A DNA stretch of 64,000 nucleotides from Palsa-504 sp963844625 (GCA_963844625.1 CAWJPF010000026.1:1-64000), one strand, 5' to 3'. Counted from the first letter of the stretch, positions 14,964 through 24,296 are shown. The notes: generated from the letters alone by a model not told the origin. A program made the numbers and translations.

Positions 14964-16270
14964 GGCACGAACGTCGTCGTCGTGGTCGGGGTCGGGGTCG
15001 CAGTCGGGGTGCCCGTAGCCGTGGGGGTCGGGGTCACCGTCGGGGTGGGGGTCGGCGTGGGCAGCGAGGTTGAGTGTGTCGGCGCAGGGATGGGCGCTGA
15101 GGTCGTGGCGGTGTGCGACGGCGATGGCTTGGCCTTGGCCGAAGACGCGGACGGCACGGCCGCGGGTACCTGGCCGGTGGTCACGGGCGCAGTAGTGGTC
15201 GGCGACGCGCTGGCCGGCGGCCCGGCGCTCGTGTTGGCGCCAGGGACGCTTGCGTTACCACCCGCGCTGGCGGTCCCCGACCCGCCGCTGGCCTGGGCCG
15301 CGTCCAGTGAGTGCGGGGCGTGCGAGCCGCCGAGCGCGAGAGCGGCGATGATCCCGGTGGAGGCGATGGCGACCAAGATCCCCGCGGCCGCCGCGATCCG
15401 GGACAGGACGACGAGCCGTCGCCGGGGCGGCCTGAATGCCTGGGGGAAGCCGTTGGGGCCGAACGGGCCCGCTTCCAGCGTCACCTCCTGCCGGTAGTCC
15501 ATCGTCTGCTGGCTATCGTCGCTGCAGAGCCTCATCACCTCAGGGCGGAGCCCGGGCGGGAGCGCGGCCAGCGGCGCCATGCCGAACAACGCCGCCGGTC
15601 GCAGCGTGCCACGACGGCGGTCGTCGCAGGTCTCGCACTGATCGACGTGCCGGCTGATCCGCCTGCGGGCGAATACGGTCAGCCGCCCGTCCCAGGTGGT
15701 GAGCATCATGTCGAGGTTGGGGCAGGCCCGCCGCCCGGTGCGGGCGACGAGCAGCGTGCCGACCGACTTCTCCAGCTGGCCGCGGGCGCGGAGGGCCAGG
15801 GCGTGCGCGTGGTGACGCGTGACACCGAGCACGGCGGCGAGGTCGGCGCCGTGCAGGTCGTGCCTGAGGCCAAGCTCGAGGACCTCGCGCTCGTCCGGGC
15901 TCAGCCCGGACAGTGCCGCCCGGACCAGCGTGCGCAGTTCGGCTTGTTCGGGCGGCCGGCCGGCATCGGCGGACTGATCCGCGTCGCCGGCGACCTCATC
16001 GAGGCCTACTTCCGTCGTGCGGAGCCTGCGGTGGCATTCGTTGCGGGCCACGGCGTAAAGCCACGGGCGCAGCTTGCGAGGATCACGCAGACCGCCGAGC
16101 CTGCCGGCGGCGATGACGAACGTGTCCTGGACGGCATCGTTGGCGTCGGCCGGATCGTGCAGCATCCAGTGGCAGTAACCGTAGAGGGACTCCGCGTATC
16201 TGTCATAGGCGCCGGCGAGACCATCCAGGTCGCCTGCCACGATCGCCGCGACAGTCTCGCGGTCGTCCAT
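14960..16270 (-). CDS. ECF sigma factor fused to zinc-binding, transmembrane and Thr/Pro-rich extracellular regions
   Basis: The 436 residues comprise region 2 (~5-85, VQDTFVIAAGRLGGLRDPRKLRPWLYAVARNECHRRLR), region 4 (~108-165, LSPDEREVLELGLRHDLHGADLAAVLGVT), an anti-sigma-like zinc motif H208-x3-C212-x2-C215, a juxtamembrane FGPNGFPQAF motif (~270-279), one TM helix (~287-313) and a Ser/Thr/Pro-rich exterior ending in PTPT repeats. It appears to be a one-protein signalling unit in which the sigma domain is held at the membrane; release by proteolysis is inferred. ATG 16270 follows CAACTACGGTGAGG. It lies 61 bases downstream of the histidine kinase on the same strand and may be cotranscribed. 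Confidence 0.85.
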   Translation of the reverse strand: MDDRETVAAIVAGDLDGLAGAYDRYAESLYGYCHWMLHDPADANDAVQDTFVIAAGRLGGLRDPRKLRPWLYAVARNECHRRLRTTEVGLDEVAGDADQSADAGRPPEQAELRTLVRAALSGLSPDEREVLELGLRHDLHGADLAAVLGVTRHHAHALALRARGQLEKSVGTLLVARTGRRACPNLDMMLTTWDGRLTVFARRRISRHVDQCETCDDRRRGTLRPAALFGMAPLAALPPGLRPEVMRLCSDDSQQTMDYRQEVTLEAGPFGPNGFPQAFRPPRRRLVVLSRIAAAAGILVAIASTGIIAALALGGSHAPHSLDAAQASGGSGTASAGGNASVPGANTSAGPPASASPTTTAPVTTGQVPAAVPSASSAKAKPSPSHTATTSAPIPAPTHSTSLPTPTPTPTVTPTPTATGTPTATPTPTTTTTFVP

Positions 16271-16331
16271 GCCCTCACCGTAGTTGAATCGCCAGCATAT
16301 GGCCCGGTTGTTGGGTAATTGGCCGCGGCGG

Positions 16332-17831
16332 TCAGTTATACGTAACGTTTTGCGGCATGGTGTGCTCAGCATCGGCGGCCGGGGGACGGAACGGGATCCA
16401 CACCTGCACGCTGGTGCCGATGCCCTCCGCTGACTTGAGCATGGCGTGACCCCCGTGGGCGGTGGCGATCGCCTGCACGATGGACAGGCCGAGGCCGCTG
16501 CCGTGGCCGTCGTTGCCGTTGTGTCCGCCCCGGTAGAAACGGTCGAACGCCCGGGCGGCCGCCTCCTCGTCCATGCCCTCACCCGAATCCGTGACCTCGA
16601 GCAGCGCGCCCTGGCCCACCCGGGAGAGCCGGACCGTGACCCGGGTGTCCGGGCTGGTGTGCTCGCGGACGTTACCGAGCAGGTTGGCGAGCACCTGCCT
16701 GATCCGCGGCTCGTCGGCCACCACCACCAGGCTTTCCGGCGTCTTGGCGCCGACCGGCCGGCCAGGCTCCACCGCCTGGGCGTCGGCGACGGCGTCCTGG
16801 ACCAGGGCCGACAGATCGGTTTCGGTCAGGTCGAGGGAGGAGTTGCGGTCCAGCCGGGCCAGCTCGAGCAACTCGGCGACCAGGCTGGACATCCGGTCGG
16901 CTTCCTGCTCGATGCGGCGCATGGCGTTCGGCAGCCGGTCCGGGCCCAGCGCGCCCTGCCGGTAGAGCTCGGCGTAACCGCGGATGGTGGTGAGCGGCGT
17001 ACGGAGCTCGTGCGACGCGTCCGCGGCGAAGCGCCGCACCTTCTGCTCCGACTCCCACCTGGCCCCGAACGCCTGCTGGATCCGGTCCAGCATGGTGTTA
17101 ATGGCCCCGGCCAGCCGTCCCGCCTCGGCGTGGTCGCCGGGGTCCGGCATCCGGGCGGTCAGGTCGCCCCGGCTGGTGATCACGTCGGCGGTGCTCGCCA
17201 TCCGGTCCAGCGGCGCCAGGCCGCGGCTGATCAGCCACCGGCCGCCCACCGCGAGCAGCGTGAGCAGGACCGCGCCGGTGATCAGCTCGGCCAGCACCAG
17301 GCCGCGGACCTCGCTGCCGACCGCGCTGGCCGGACGCGCGATCACCAGCACACTCGCGCCGGCGGGCAGGACGCCGCCGCTGTGCAGCGCCTCGGCCGCG
17401 GTGACCGGCCGCCAGATCGCGGTCAGCGCCGGGGCACCCGGCTCGGAGATGCTGAACAGCGTTTCCGCCGGATTCTGGTTCTTGCTGAAGTACACCCTCG
17501 CCTGTCCGCTGGCCAGCAGGTTCGTGAGCAGGGTGTCCAGCTCCGACGAGGCGGCCGATGACGAGGACAGCACCCCCACCTGGCGGGTCGGCAGGTTGAT
17601 GTAGGCCTCCGCGTAGCCGCCCGTGAGGCCCGCGACCTCGGTCAGCTTGACCCGGGCGGCCAGGATCAGGTCGGAGTCGAACTGGCCCTGCTCGGAGTTA
17701 CCCAGAACGACCGTCGTGACCACGCCCATGATGATGAGGAACAGCGCGGTCACGGTGATGAGGCCGGCCAGCAGCCGGGACCGCAGCGAAAGCCTGCCGC
17801 GGCCAGACCCAAGCCGCCGCGCGCGAATCAT
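16332..17831 (-). CDS. Sensor histidine kinase (OmpR-system partner)
   Basis: This 499-residue membrane kinase has a TM helix at ~20-45, an extracytoplasmic sensor segment, a second TM (~177-203), a HAMP linker (RGLAPLDRMASTADVITSRGDLTARMP), the HisKA box FAADASHELRTPLTTIRGY with the phospho-accepting His, and an HATPase domain (ANLLGNVREHTSPDTRV, GEGMDEEAAARAFDRFYRGG, GSGLGLSIVQAIATAHGG). It phosphorylates the response regulator encoded immediately upstream; the start overlaps that gene's stop as ATGA. The architecture resembles the MprB/TcrY class of actinobacterial kinases, but the signal is unknown. The membrane sigma factor downstream suggests an envelope stress network. Confidence 0.92.
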   Translation of the reverse strand: MIRARRLGSGRGRLSLRSRLLAGLITVTALFLIIMGVVTTVVLGNSEQGQFDSDLILAARVKLTEVAGLTGGYAEAYINLPTRQVGVLSSSSAASSELDTLLTNLLASGQARVYFSKNQNPAETLFSISEPGAPALTAIWRPVTAAEALHSGGVLPAGASVLVIARPASAVGSEVRGLVLAELITGAVLLTLLAVGGRWLISRGLAPLDRMASTADVITSRGDLTARMPDPGDHAEAGRLAGAINTMLDRIQQAFGARWESEQKVRRFAADASHELRTPLTTIRGYAELYRQGALGPDRLPNAMRRIEQEADRMSSLVAELLELARLDRNSSLDLTETDLSALVQDAVADAQAVEPGRPVGAKTPESLVVVADEPRIRQVLANLLGNVREHTSPDTRVTVRLSRVGQGALLEVTDSGEGMDEEAAARAFDRFYRGGHNGNDGHGSGLGLSIVQAIATAHGGHAMLKSAEGIGTSVQVWIPFRPPAADAEHTMPQNVTYN

Positions 17832-18568
17832 CTACTCGCGCGTTCGGTTTCTGGCGGCGGCCGCAGGCTGTAGCCGACGCCGCGCTGGGTGTGGATCAGC
17901 GGCGGCCCGAGCGGGTCGAGCTTGCGCCGCAGGTAGCTGACGTAGGTCTCTACTACCTGGGACTGGCCGGCGAACTCCCAGCCCCACACGTTCTCGAGCA
18001 GCTGCTGCCTGGTCAGCATCCGGCCCTGATTGCGCATCAGGTACGCCAGCAGCCGGAACTCCGTCGGCGACAGCTCGACCTGGATCCCGCCGCGCCGGAC
18101 CACCCAGTGCTCTTCGTCCAGTTCCAGGTCCCCTACCGTCAGCAGCTCGGCGTCGCCGCCGGGCTGGCCGTCGTGGCCGTGGCTGCGGGTGGTGCGGCGC
18201 AGCACCGCCCGGACCCTGGCCACCAGCGCCTCCACCGAGAACGGCTTGGTGACGTAGTCGTCGCCGCCCAGCGTGAGCCCGCGGATGGTGTCCGAGGTGG
18301 TGTCCCGCGCGGTCAGGAAGATGACCGGGACGTCGTTGCCCTCGGCGCGCAGCGTGCGGCAGACCTCGAAGCCGTCCATGTCGGGCAGCATGACGTCCAG
18401 GATCATTAGGTCCGGCTCGTAGATCCCGGCCTGGTGCAGTGCGTCCTTGCCGCTGGCGCTGACGGCAACCGCGCAGCCGTGGAACTTAAGCGCGACCTCG
18501 ACGAGCTCACGGATATTCGGCTCGTCGTCGACGACGAGCACCTTCGGGATACGGTCACCGTCTGCCAT
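17828..18568 (-). CDS. OmpR/PhoB-family response regulator
   Basis: The receiver domain occupies residues ~9-122, with acidic residues D14-D15, phospho-acceptor D58 in LMILDVMLPD and the conserved Lys of VTKPF. A C-terminal winged-helix DNA-binding domain follows (LSPTEFRLLAYLMRNQGRMLTRQQLLENVWGWEF, then VSYLRRKLDPLGPPLIHTQRGVGYSLR). The total of 246 residues is normal for the family. It is coupled to the kinase by an ATGA overlap. A strong GC-rich hairpin at 18623-18654 separates it from the upstream membrane-anchored protein. Likely target genes include its own operon, by analogy with related systems; no operator was identified. Confidence 0.95.
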   Translation of the reverse strand: MADGDRIPKVLVVDDEPNIRELVEVALKFHGCAVAVSASGKDALHQAGIYEPDLMILDVMLPDMDGFEVCRTLRAEGNDVPVIFLTARDTTSDTIRGLTLGGDDYVTKPFSVEALVARVRAVLRRTTRSHGHDGQPGGDAELLTVGDLELDEEHWVVRRGGIQVELSPTEFRLLAYLMRNQGRMLTRQQLLENVWGWEFAGQSQVVETYVSYLRRKLDPLGPPLIHTQRGVGYSLRPPPETERASR

Positions 18569-18622
18569 GGCCTCTCACGTTTTCATTGTGCCGCTAGACG
18601 CAGCATAGACAGTGCAGCATGA

Positions 18623-18654
18623 TGCGGCGCGCCACCAGGAGCGGGCGCGCCGCA
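18623..18654 (-). terminator. GC-rich hairpin between two same-strand genes
   Basis: Perfect 11-bp arms TGCGGCGCGCC (18623-18633) and GGCGCGCCGCA (18644-18654) enclose a 10-base loop. It lies just after the stop of the minus-strand gene 18669-19310 and before the response regulator. There is no U-tract, so it may be an actinomycete-type stem terminator or an attenuating structure. Confidence 0.55.
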
Positions 18655-18668
18655 GCATGCGTCGCTGG

Positions 18669-19310
18669 TTAACTCAACGATGTTTGCGCCGAACTAGATC
18701 CCGAGGCCCCGGAAGTCCCGGCAGCCCTGATCACGATCAGCCGGGCATCCTTGGCCCCGCTGACCACGGGACCTCCGGCGAACACCAATTCACCCGGTGC
18801 CAGCGCGCTGGTCGTGGTCTTGCTGCCGCCCTTCCTGACCACGGTGTCGCTTACGGTCAGCCAGGTCCAGGTCGTGCCGTCCGAGGCCTTGATCACGACG
18901 TTGCTGCCGCTCACCGACTGGATCGTGCCGCGCTCGAACGCCAGCGTGTGGAAACCCGTCTTGTTATGGAAAGTGAATTCACCGTCAACGCCGCCGAGCG
19001 CGCGCAGTCGGCCAAGCGCCCACCGGACGCGGCGTGCCGGGGCGGTGGCGCCAGCGGTGCTGGCCGAGGTGCTCGCGGTATTGAGCGCCGAGTTCAGTAC
19101 CGCGGCGGTGCCGGTAGGCCCGCCCGCGGCTGACGTGCCCCCGCCGGACGTCGCCGCCCAGGCGATCCCGCCACCTGCGAGAAAGCCGGCCAGGGTGATG
19201 CCGGCGCCCCACCGGAACAGCCGCTTCTTGCGAGCCGGCCCGGCCGGGGAAGGTGTGCCGGCCGGGGTGCTGCCGTAGCCTCCGGCCGGAGTGCCATAAG
19301 AGTTGTTCAT
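18669..19310 (-). CDS. Single-pass membrane-anchored protein, uncharacterised
   Basis: This 213-residue protein has a Gly/Pro/Ser-rich cytoplasmic start (MNNSYGTPAGGYGSTPAGTP), a basic stretch (ARKKRLFRWG) and one TM helix (AGITLAGFLAGGGIAWAATSG). The extracytoplasmic part contains a small beta-rich domain: FTFHNKTGFHTLAFERGTIQSVSGSNVVIKASDGTTWTWLTVSDTVVRKGG. The domain resembles the repeated DUF5666-type beta barrel of secreted actinobacterial proteins; that assignment is tentative. ATG 19310 was chosen because the protein-like composition begins there. It precedes the two-component system on the same strand and might be a target or accessory sensor of it. Confidence 0.7.
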   Translation of the reverse strand: MNNSYGTPAGGYGSTPAGTPSPAGPARKKRLFRWGAGITLAGFLAGGGIAWAATSGGGTSAAGGPTGTAAVLNSALNTASTSASTAGATAPARRVRWALGRLRALGGVDGEFTFHNKTGFHTLAFERGTIQSVSGSNVVIKASDGTTWTWLTVSDTVVRKGGSKTTTSALAPGELVFAGGPVVSGAKDARLIVIRAAGTSGASGSSSAQTSLS

Positions 19311-19416
19311 GCCAGTAAGAGTGCGTCTCGGATATTGGACATCGCCTTGTCCAGCATGTAAGCCCCCTGTGAGTGCTCCGCCAGTTTGCTGGCGGCCGGC
19401 ATGGGAGTATCGGTGA

Positions 19417-22400
19417 GTGCTCACCATTCTCTTGGTTTCCAGTGCCGACACCGAATTGCTCGCGGCGGCGGCCTCCGGCGCCGGTTACCTGACCGCGAAT
19501 CCAGCCAGAACCGCGGCCGGCGACGTGCCGGGGCTGACCGCCCGCGCCGACCTGGTGGTGCTGCGCCTCCTCGGCGGACAGAAGGCCTGGCCAGATGGGG
19601 TGGCCGCGCTCCAGGCGGCCGGGAAGCCGCTGGTGGCGCTGGGGGGCGAGGCCGCCCCGGACGCCGAGCTGATGGCGCTGTCCACGGTGCCCGCGGGCGT
19701 GGTTGCCGAGGCGCTTGGCTACCTGCGCGAGGGCGGTCCGGAGAACCTGCGCGAGCTGGCCCGTTTCCTGTCCGACACGCTCTTCCTCACCGGCGAGCCC
19801 TTCGTCCCCCCGCGCCCCATGCCCGCCTACGGGATCCACCAGGTACCCGGACTCCGGCCCGCGGACGGCCCCGTGGTGGCCGTGGTCTTCTACCGGGCGC
19901 ACGAACTGGCCGGGAACACCGCCTTCGTCGATACCCTCTGCGCCGCCCTGGCCGAACGAGGCGCCACCCCGCTCCCCGTCTTCTGCGCCTCCCTTCGCTC
20001 AGCTGAAAAAGAGCTCGCCGGCCTGCTCAGGCCGGCCGGCGCGGTGATCACCACCGTCCTGGCCGCCGGCGGCTCCGCGGCGGCCGACGCGACCGCGGAG
20101 GGCGACTGGGACGCCGGGCTACTGGCCCGCCTGGACGTGCCGGTGCTGCAGGGTCTCTGCCTGACCAGCTCGCGGGCCCAGTGGGAGGCCTCCAACGCCG
20201 CCCTGGCCCCGATCGACGCCGCGATGCAGGTCGCGATCCCCGAATTCGACGGCCGCCTGATCACCGTGCCGTTCTCCTTCAAGGAGGAAGGCCCGGACGG
20301 GATCCCCAGGTATGCCGCGGACCCCGAACGTGCGGCCCGGCTGGCCGGGATCGCCGTCCGGCAGGCCCGCCTCGCGAAGACCCCGAACGGCGACAAGCGC
20401 GTCGCCATCATGCTCTCCTCCTATCCCACCAAGCACGCCAGGATCGGCAACGCGGTCGGGCTGGACACCCCCGCCTCCGCCGTCGCGCTGCTGCGGGCCA
20501 TGCGGGACGCCGGCTACGACCTGGGCGACGGCTTTCCCGAGGACGGCGACACGCTGATCCACGCGCTGATCGCGGCCGGCGGGCACGACACCGAATGGCT
20601 CACAGAAACCCAGCTCCGCGCCGCCCCGGCCCGGGTCCCGCTCGCGGCTTACCACCGTTATTTTTCTGATTTGCCGAACGAACTGTCATCCTCGATCCAG
20701 ACCCACTGGGGCGCCCCCCCGGGCAGCCTTTACACGGACGAGGCGTCCGGCGACATCGTGCTTGCGTGCCTGCGGTTCGGCCGCGTGGTGCTGATGATCC
20801 AGCCGCCGCGCGGGTTCGGCGAGAACCCGGTCGCGATCTACCACGATCCCGACTTGCCGCCGTCGCATCACTACCTGGCGGCCTACCGGTGGCTGGCCCG
20901 GGACTTCGGTGCCGACGCGATCGTGCACCTGGGCAAGCACGGCACGCTCGAGTGGCTGCCCGGCAAGGGGCTCGGCCTGTCCGCCGGCTGCGCGCCCGAC
21001 GCGGTGCTCGAGGACATGCCGATGGTGTACCCGTTCATCGTGAACGACCCGGGGGAGGGGACGCAGGCCAAACGGCGCGCGCACGCGGTGATCATCGACC
21101 ACCTGGTGCCGCCGATGGCGCGCGCCGATACCTACGGCGAGATGGCCAAGCTGGAGCAGCTGCTCGATGAGTACGCGATCGTGGCCGCGCTCGACCCGGA
21201 CAAGCTGCCCGCGCTCCGCGCGCAGATCTGGTCGCTGATCGAGGCCGCGCACCTGCACCAGGACCTCGGCGTCGAGGCCGAGCCTGGCTCGGCCGAGTTC
21301 GATGAGTTCGTGCTGCACATCGACGGCTACCTGTGCGAGGTGAAGGACGCCGCGATCAAGGACGGCCTGCACGTCCTCGGCGCCGCCCCGGCCGGGGCGG
21401 CCCTGGTCAACCTGGTCCTGGTCATCCTGCGCGCCCCCCAGCTCTGGAGCGCCCGCTGGGGCAACCTGCCCGGCCTCCGCGCCGCCCTCGGCCTCGCCGA
21501 AGGCGACACCGCCCCCCGCGCCCAGGCCGACCACTACGAGAAGCTGGCCCGCGCGCTAATCGAAGCGATAGCCACCGCCAACTGGGAAGCCAACCGCGCC
21601 TCAGAAGTCACCACCAGCATCCTCACCGCCGCCGCCGCCCAGGGCGTCCCCGATTTGTCTACGGTTTCTGGGGTTATAACCCCAGAAACCGTAGACAAAT
21701 CCCCGAGCCCGGCCCAGCCGGCGACACAGCCGGCAGCCCAGCCGGCCCGGCCGGCAGCCCAGCCGACCCCCTCCGCCTCGCAAGTCACACAAGTCACTCG
21801 CGTGCTCGAGTTCGCCTGCGCCGAACTCGTACCTAGGCTGCGCGCCACGACCGGTGAGATCGCCGCGGTGCTGCGCGCCCTCGACGGCGGCTACGTGCCC
21901 GCCGGGCCGTCCGGCTCACCGACCAGGGGGCTGGTCAACGTGCTGCCGACCGGGCGGAACTTCTATTCGGTCGACCCGAAGGCCATCCCGTCCCGCAACT
22001 CCTTCCAGACTGGCCTGGCGCTGGCCGACTCGCTGCTGGCCCGGCACCTGGCGGACGAGGGGGAGTACCCGCGCTGCGTGGGCCTGACCGTCTGGGGTAC
22101 CTCCGCCATGCGCACCCAGGGCGACGACATCGCCGAGGTGCTCGCGCTCATCGGCTGCCGGCCCGAGTGGGATGAGGGATCCCGCCGGGTCACCGGCGTC
22201 ACGATCGTGCCGCTGGCCGAGCTCGGCCGGCCGAGGATCGACGTGACGCTCCGCATCTCCGGGTTCTTCCGTGACGCGTTCCCGCACGTAATCGCGCTGC
22301 TCGATGACGCGATCGCGGCGGTCGCGGCGCGCCAGGAGCCGCCGGAGTCCAACTACCTGCGCGCTCACGCCCTGGCCGACCGCGCGCGGCACGGTGACTG

Positions 22401-23136
22401 GCGCCGGGCCACGACCCGGATCTTCGGGTCGAAGCCCGGCGCGTACGGCGCCGGGCTGCTGCCGCTGATCGACGCGCGGAACTGGCGTGATGAAAGCGAC
22501 CTGGCCGAGGTCTACGCGGTATGGGGCGGTTTTGCCTACGGCCGCGGCCTGGACGGAGTGAACGCGCGGCCGGACATGGAGAGCGCGTTCCGCCGGATCG
22601 CCGTGGCGGCCAAGAACGTCGACACGCGCGAGCACGACATCGCCGACTCCGACGACTACTTCCAGTACCACGGCGGGATGGTGGCCATGGTGCGGTCCCT
22701 GACCGGCCGCAATCCCGCCGCCTACATCGGCGACTCGGCGGTGCCCGACGCCCCCAGGACGCGCACGCTGGCCGAGGAGACCAGGCGCGTCTTCCGTTCC
22801 CGGGTGGTGAACCCGCGCTGGATCGCGGCCATGCGCCGGCACGGCTACAAGGGCGCGTTCGAGCTCGCGGCGACGGTGGACTACCTGTTCGGCTACGACG
22901 CCACCGCCGGCGTGGTGCCGGACTGGATGTACGAGCAGCTGGCGGCCTCCTATGTGTTCGACGAGGAAACCCAGTCCTTCATGCGGCAGTCCAATCCCTG
23001 GGCGCTGCGCGGCATCTCCGAGCGCCTGCTCGAGGCCGCGTCCCGCGGGCTGTGGGAGTCTCCAGACGCCAAGACCCTGGACCAGCTGCGCCAGGTCTAC
23101 CTCGACATGGAAGGCGACCTCGAAGGCCGCGAGTGA
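19417..23136 (+). CDS. cobN: Cobaltochelatase large subunit CobN
   Basis: This 1,239-residue protein is the large subunit of the ATP-dependent cobaltochelatase, homologous to magnesium chelatase ChlH. Family segments include ITVPFSFKEEG, KRVAIMLSSYPTKHARIGNAVGLDTPASAVALLRAM, HLGKHGTLEWLPGKGLGLS, VYPFIVNDPGEGTQAKRRAHAVIIDHLVPP, ESNYLRAH and RNPAAYIGDSAVPDAPRTRTLAEETRRVFRSRVVNPRWIAAMRRHGYKG. It should insert cobalt into hydrogenobyrinic acid diamide with the ATPase/VWA partner at 33609. Residues ~745-800 are a non-family linker containing a perfect 50-bp DNA palindrome and a PAQPATQPAAQPARPA repeat. The start is GTG 19417 with GGGAG upstream. No riboswitch precedes it. Confidence 0.95.
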   Translation: MLTILLVSSADTELLAAAASGAGYLTANPARTAAGDVPGLTARADLVVLRLLGGQKAWPDGVAALQAAGKPLVALGGEAAPDAELMALSTVPAGVVAEALGYLREGGPENLRELARFLSDTLFLTGEPFVPPRPMPAYGIHQVPGLRPADGPVVAVVFYRAHELAGNTAFVDTLCAALAERGATPLPVFCASLRSAEKELAGLLRPAGAVITTVLAAGGSAAADATAEGDWDAGLLARLDVPVLQGLCLTSSRAQWEASNAALAPIDAAMQVAIPEFDGRLITVPFSFKEEGPDGIPRYAADPERAARLAGIAVRQARLAKTPNGDKRVAIMLSSYPTKHARIGNAVGLDTPASAVALLRAMRDAGYDLGDGFPEDGDTLIHALIAAGGHDTEWLTETQLRAAPARVPLAAYHRYFSDLPNELSSSIQTHWGAPPGSLYTDEASGDIVLACLRFGRVVLMIQPPRGFGENPVAIYHDPDLPPSHHYLAAYRWLARDFGADAIVHLGKHGTLEWLPGKGLGLSAGCAPDAVLEDMPMVYPFIVNDPGEGTQAKRRAHAVIIDHLVPPMARADTYGEMAKLEQLLDEYAIVAALDPDKLPALRAQIWSLIEAAHLHQDLGVEAEPGSAEFDEFVLHIDGYLCEVKDAAIKDGLHVLGAAPAGAALVNLVLVILRAPQLWSARWGNLPGLRAALGLAEGDTAPRAQADHYEKLARALIEAIATANWEANRASEVTTSILTAAAAQGVPDLSTVSGVITPETVDKSPSPAQPATQPAAQPARPAAQPTPSASQVTQVTRVLEFACAELVPRLRATTGEIAAVLRALDGGYVPAGPSGSPTRGLVNVLPTGRNFYSVDPKAIPSRNSFQTGLALADSLLARHLADEGEYPRCVGLTVWGTSAMRTQGDDIAEVLALIGCRPEWDEGSRRVTGVTIVPLAELGRPRIDVTLRISGFFRDAFPHVIALLDDAIAAVAARQEPPESNYLRAHALADRARHGDWRRATTRIFGSKPGAYGAGLLPLIDARNWRDESDLAEVYAVWGGFAYGRGLDGVNARPDMESAFRRIAVAAKNVDTREHDIADSDDYFQYHGGMVAMVRSLTGRNPAAYIGDSAVPDAPRTRTLAEETRRVFRSRVVNPRWIAAMRRHGYKGAFELAATVDYLFGYDATAGVVPDWMYEQLAASYVFDEETQSFMRQSNPWALRGISERLLEAASRGLWESPDAKTLDQLRQVYLDMEGDLEGRE
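21652..21701. repeat. Perfect 50-bp palindrome inside cobN
   Basis: Positions 21652-21701 form a perfect palindrome (GATTTGTCTACGGTTTCTGG and its mirror, centred on TTATAA between 21676 and 21677). It is AT-richer than the surrounding cobN sequence, is read in frame as DLSTVSGVITPETVDKS, and lies in a linker rich in Ala/Pro/Gln. It looks like an inserted palindromic element rather than ancestral coding sequence. Confidence 0.9.
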
Positions 23137-23210
23137 GCCCGCCTCGGCCCGGTCCCGCTCCGGTCGGCGGCCGGCGGGGCGACCAGGCGGTGCGACCAGG
23201 CGGTGCGGCT

Positions 23211-24170
23211 CTACGGGGAAGTGGAGCTCGGCGGTGAGCTAGCCGCCACCCGAGCGTAGGTCCCCAGCGTGATGTCCCAGAACCGGTCCACGTCGATATC
23301 CATCGCGACCAGGGCGTTAGCGCCGCTCACCTGGCCGGCGCCGGGGACATCGAAATCGGTGACGGTCATGCCCGCGGTCAGCGGTCCGGCCGTCTCCACC
23401 TGGACGTGCGCCGGGACCAGGCCGAACAGCCCGGGCTCCGCCACCCAGGCCACCGCGCAGACGTCATGCACCGGCGGCCCCGCGGGTTCGCGTACCGACC
23501 GGTACTGCTCGAGAGCGGGCAGCAGCAACTCGGTGCCGAGCGGTCCCAGGTTTCCCATCCGCTGCAGCACCGCCGCGGTGGCGCTGGTCCGCAGGGTCAC
23601 GTCCAGCCCCAGCATGATGACGGTCCAGCCGGCTCCGAACACGGCCGCCGCGGCCTCCGGGTCGGCCCATATGTTGTACTCGGCGGCCGGCGTCACGTTG
23701 CCGCGGCCCGCCGAGCCGCCCATGATCACGAAGCCCCGCACCCAGTCCGTCAGGCGCGGCTCTCGCCGCACAGCCAGCGCGATGTTAGTCAGCGGCCCCG
23801 TTGCGACCAGCATGATCTCGCCCGGAGCGGCCCGTACGGTGTCGATGATGTAGTCGATGGCGTGGCCGGGGGCCGGGTCAGTCGCCGGCGGCGGCAGCGT
23901 GGCGCCGCCCAGCCCCGAGTCGCCGTGCACCTCTCGGGCGTCGATCGCGGGCCGCACCAGCGGCCTGTCGCAGCCCGCGGTCACCGGCGTCCCGGCGGCG
24001 CCGATGAACTCGCACACCGCCAGCGCGTTCGCCGTCGTCTTCGCCAGCCCGACGTTGCCCGCCACCGTGGTAATGCCGACCAGCTCGAGGCCAGGGTGCC
24101 CGTGGGCGAAGGCGATCGCGAGCGCGTCGTCGATCCCCGGATCGCAGTCGAGGATGATTTTCGTAGCCAT
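23211..24170 (-). CDS. Inosine/uridine-preferring nucleoside hydrolase
   Basis: This 319-residue hydrolase of the IunH/RihA family cleaves the N-glycosidic bond of ribonucleosides. It has the calcium-binding N-terminal motif IILDCDPGIDDALAIAFA, GDSGLGGATLP, ATGPLTNIALAV, FVIMGGSAGRGNVTPAAEYNIWADPEAAAAVF and the C-terminal PVHDVCAVAW with the active-site His-Asp pair. Length and order are normal. It lies convergent to cobN with 74 bases between the stops and divergent from glyA with 126 bases between the starts. The nearby PfkB kinase and ADP-ribosylglycohydrolase could join it in nucleoside and ribose salvage, though they are 10 kb away. Confidence 0.93.
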   Translation of the reverse strand: MATKIILDCDPGIDDALAIAFAHGHPGLELVGITTVAGNVGLAKTTANALAVCEFIGAAGTPVTAGCDRPLVRPAIDAREVHGDSGLGGATLPPPATDPAPGHAIDYIIDTVRAAPGEIMLVATGPLTNIALAVRREPRLTDWVRGFVIMGGSAGRGNVTPAAEYNIWADPEAAAAVFGAGWTVIMLGLDVTLRTSATAAVLQRMGNLGPLGTELLLPALEQYRSVREPAGPPVHDVCAVAWVAEPGLFGLVPAHVQVETAGPLTAGMTVTDFDVPGAGQVSGANALVAMDIDVDRFWDITLGTYARVAASSPPSSTSP

Positions 24171-24296
24171 GTCCCGGATCCTGACCTTCTTCGTCTCTCG
24201 TGGTGCTCCTGATGAAGGTACCGAACGGTCCCCGGTGCGCGCTCCCGTAACCTAGGTGCGCCGGAGGTGTGTAGCCTCTTGCCGAGGAGGTCCGTC

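Noticed and set aside
21652..21701. Palindrome in cobN as a transcription terminator
   Set aside because: It lies in the middle of an intact coding frame with conserved sequence on both sides.
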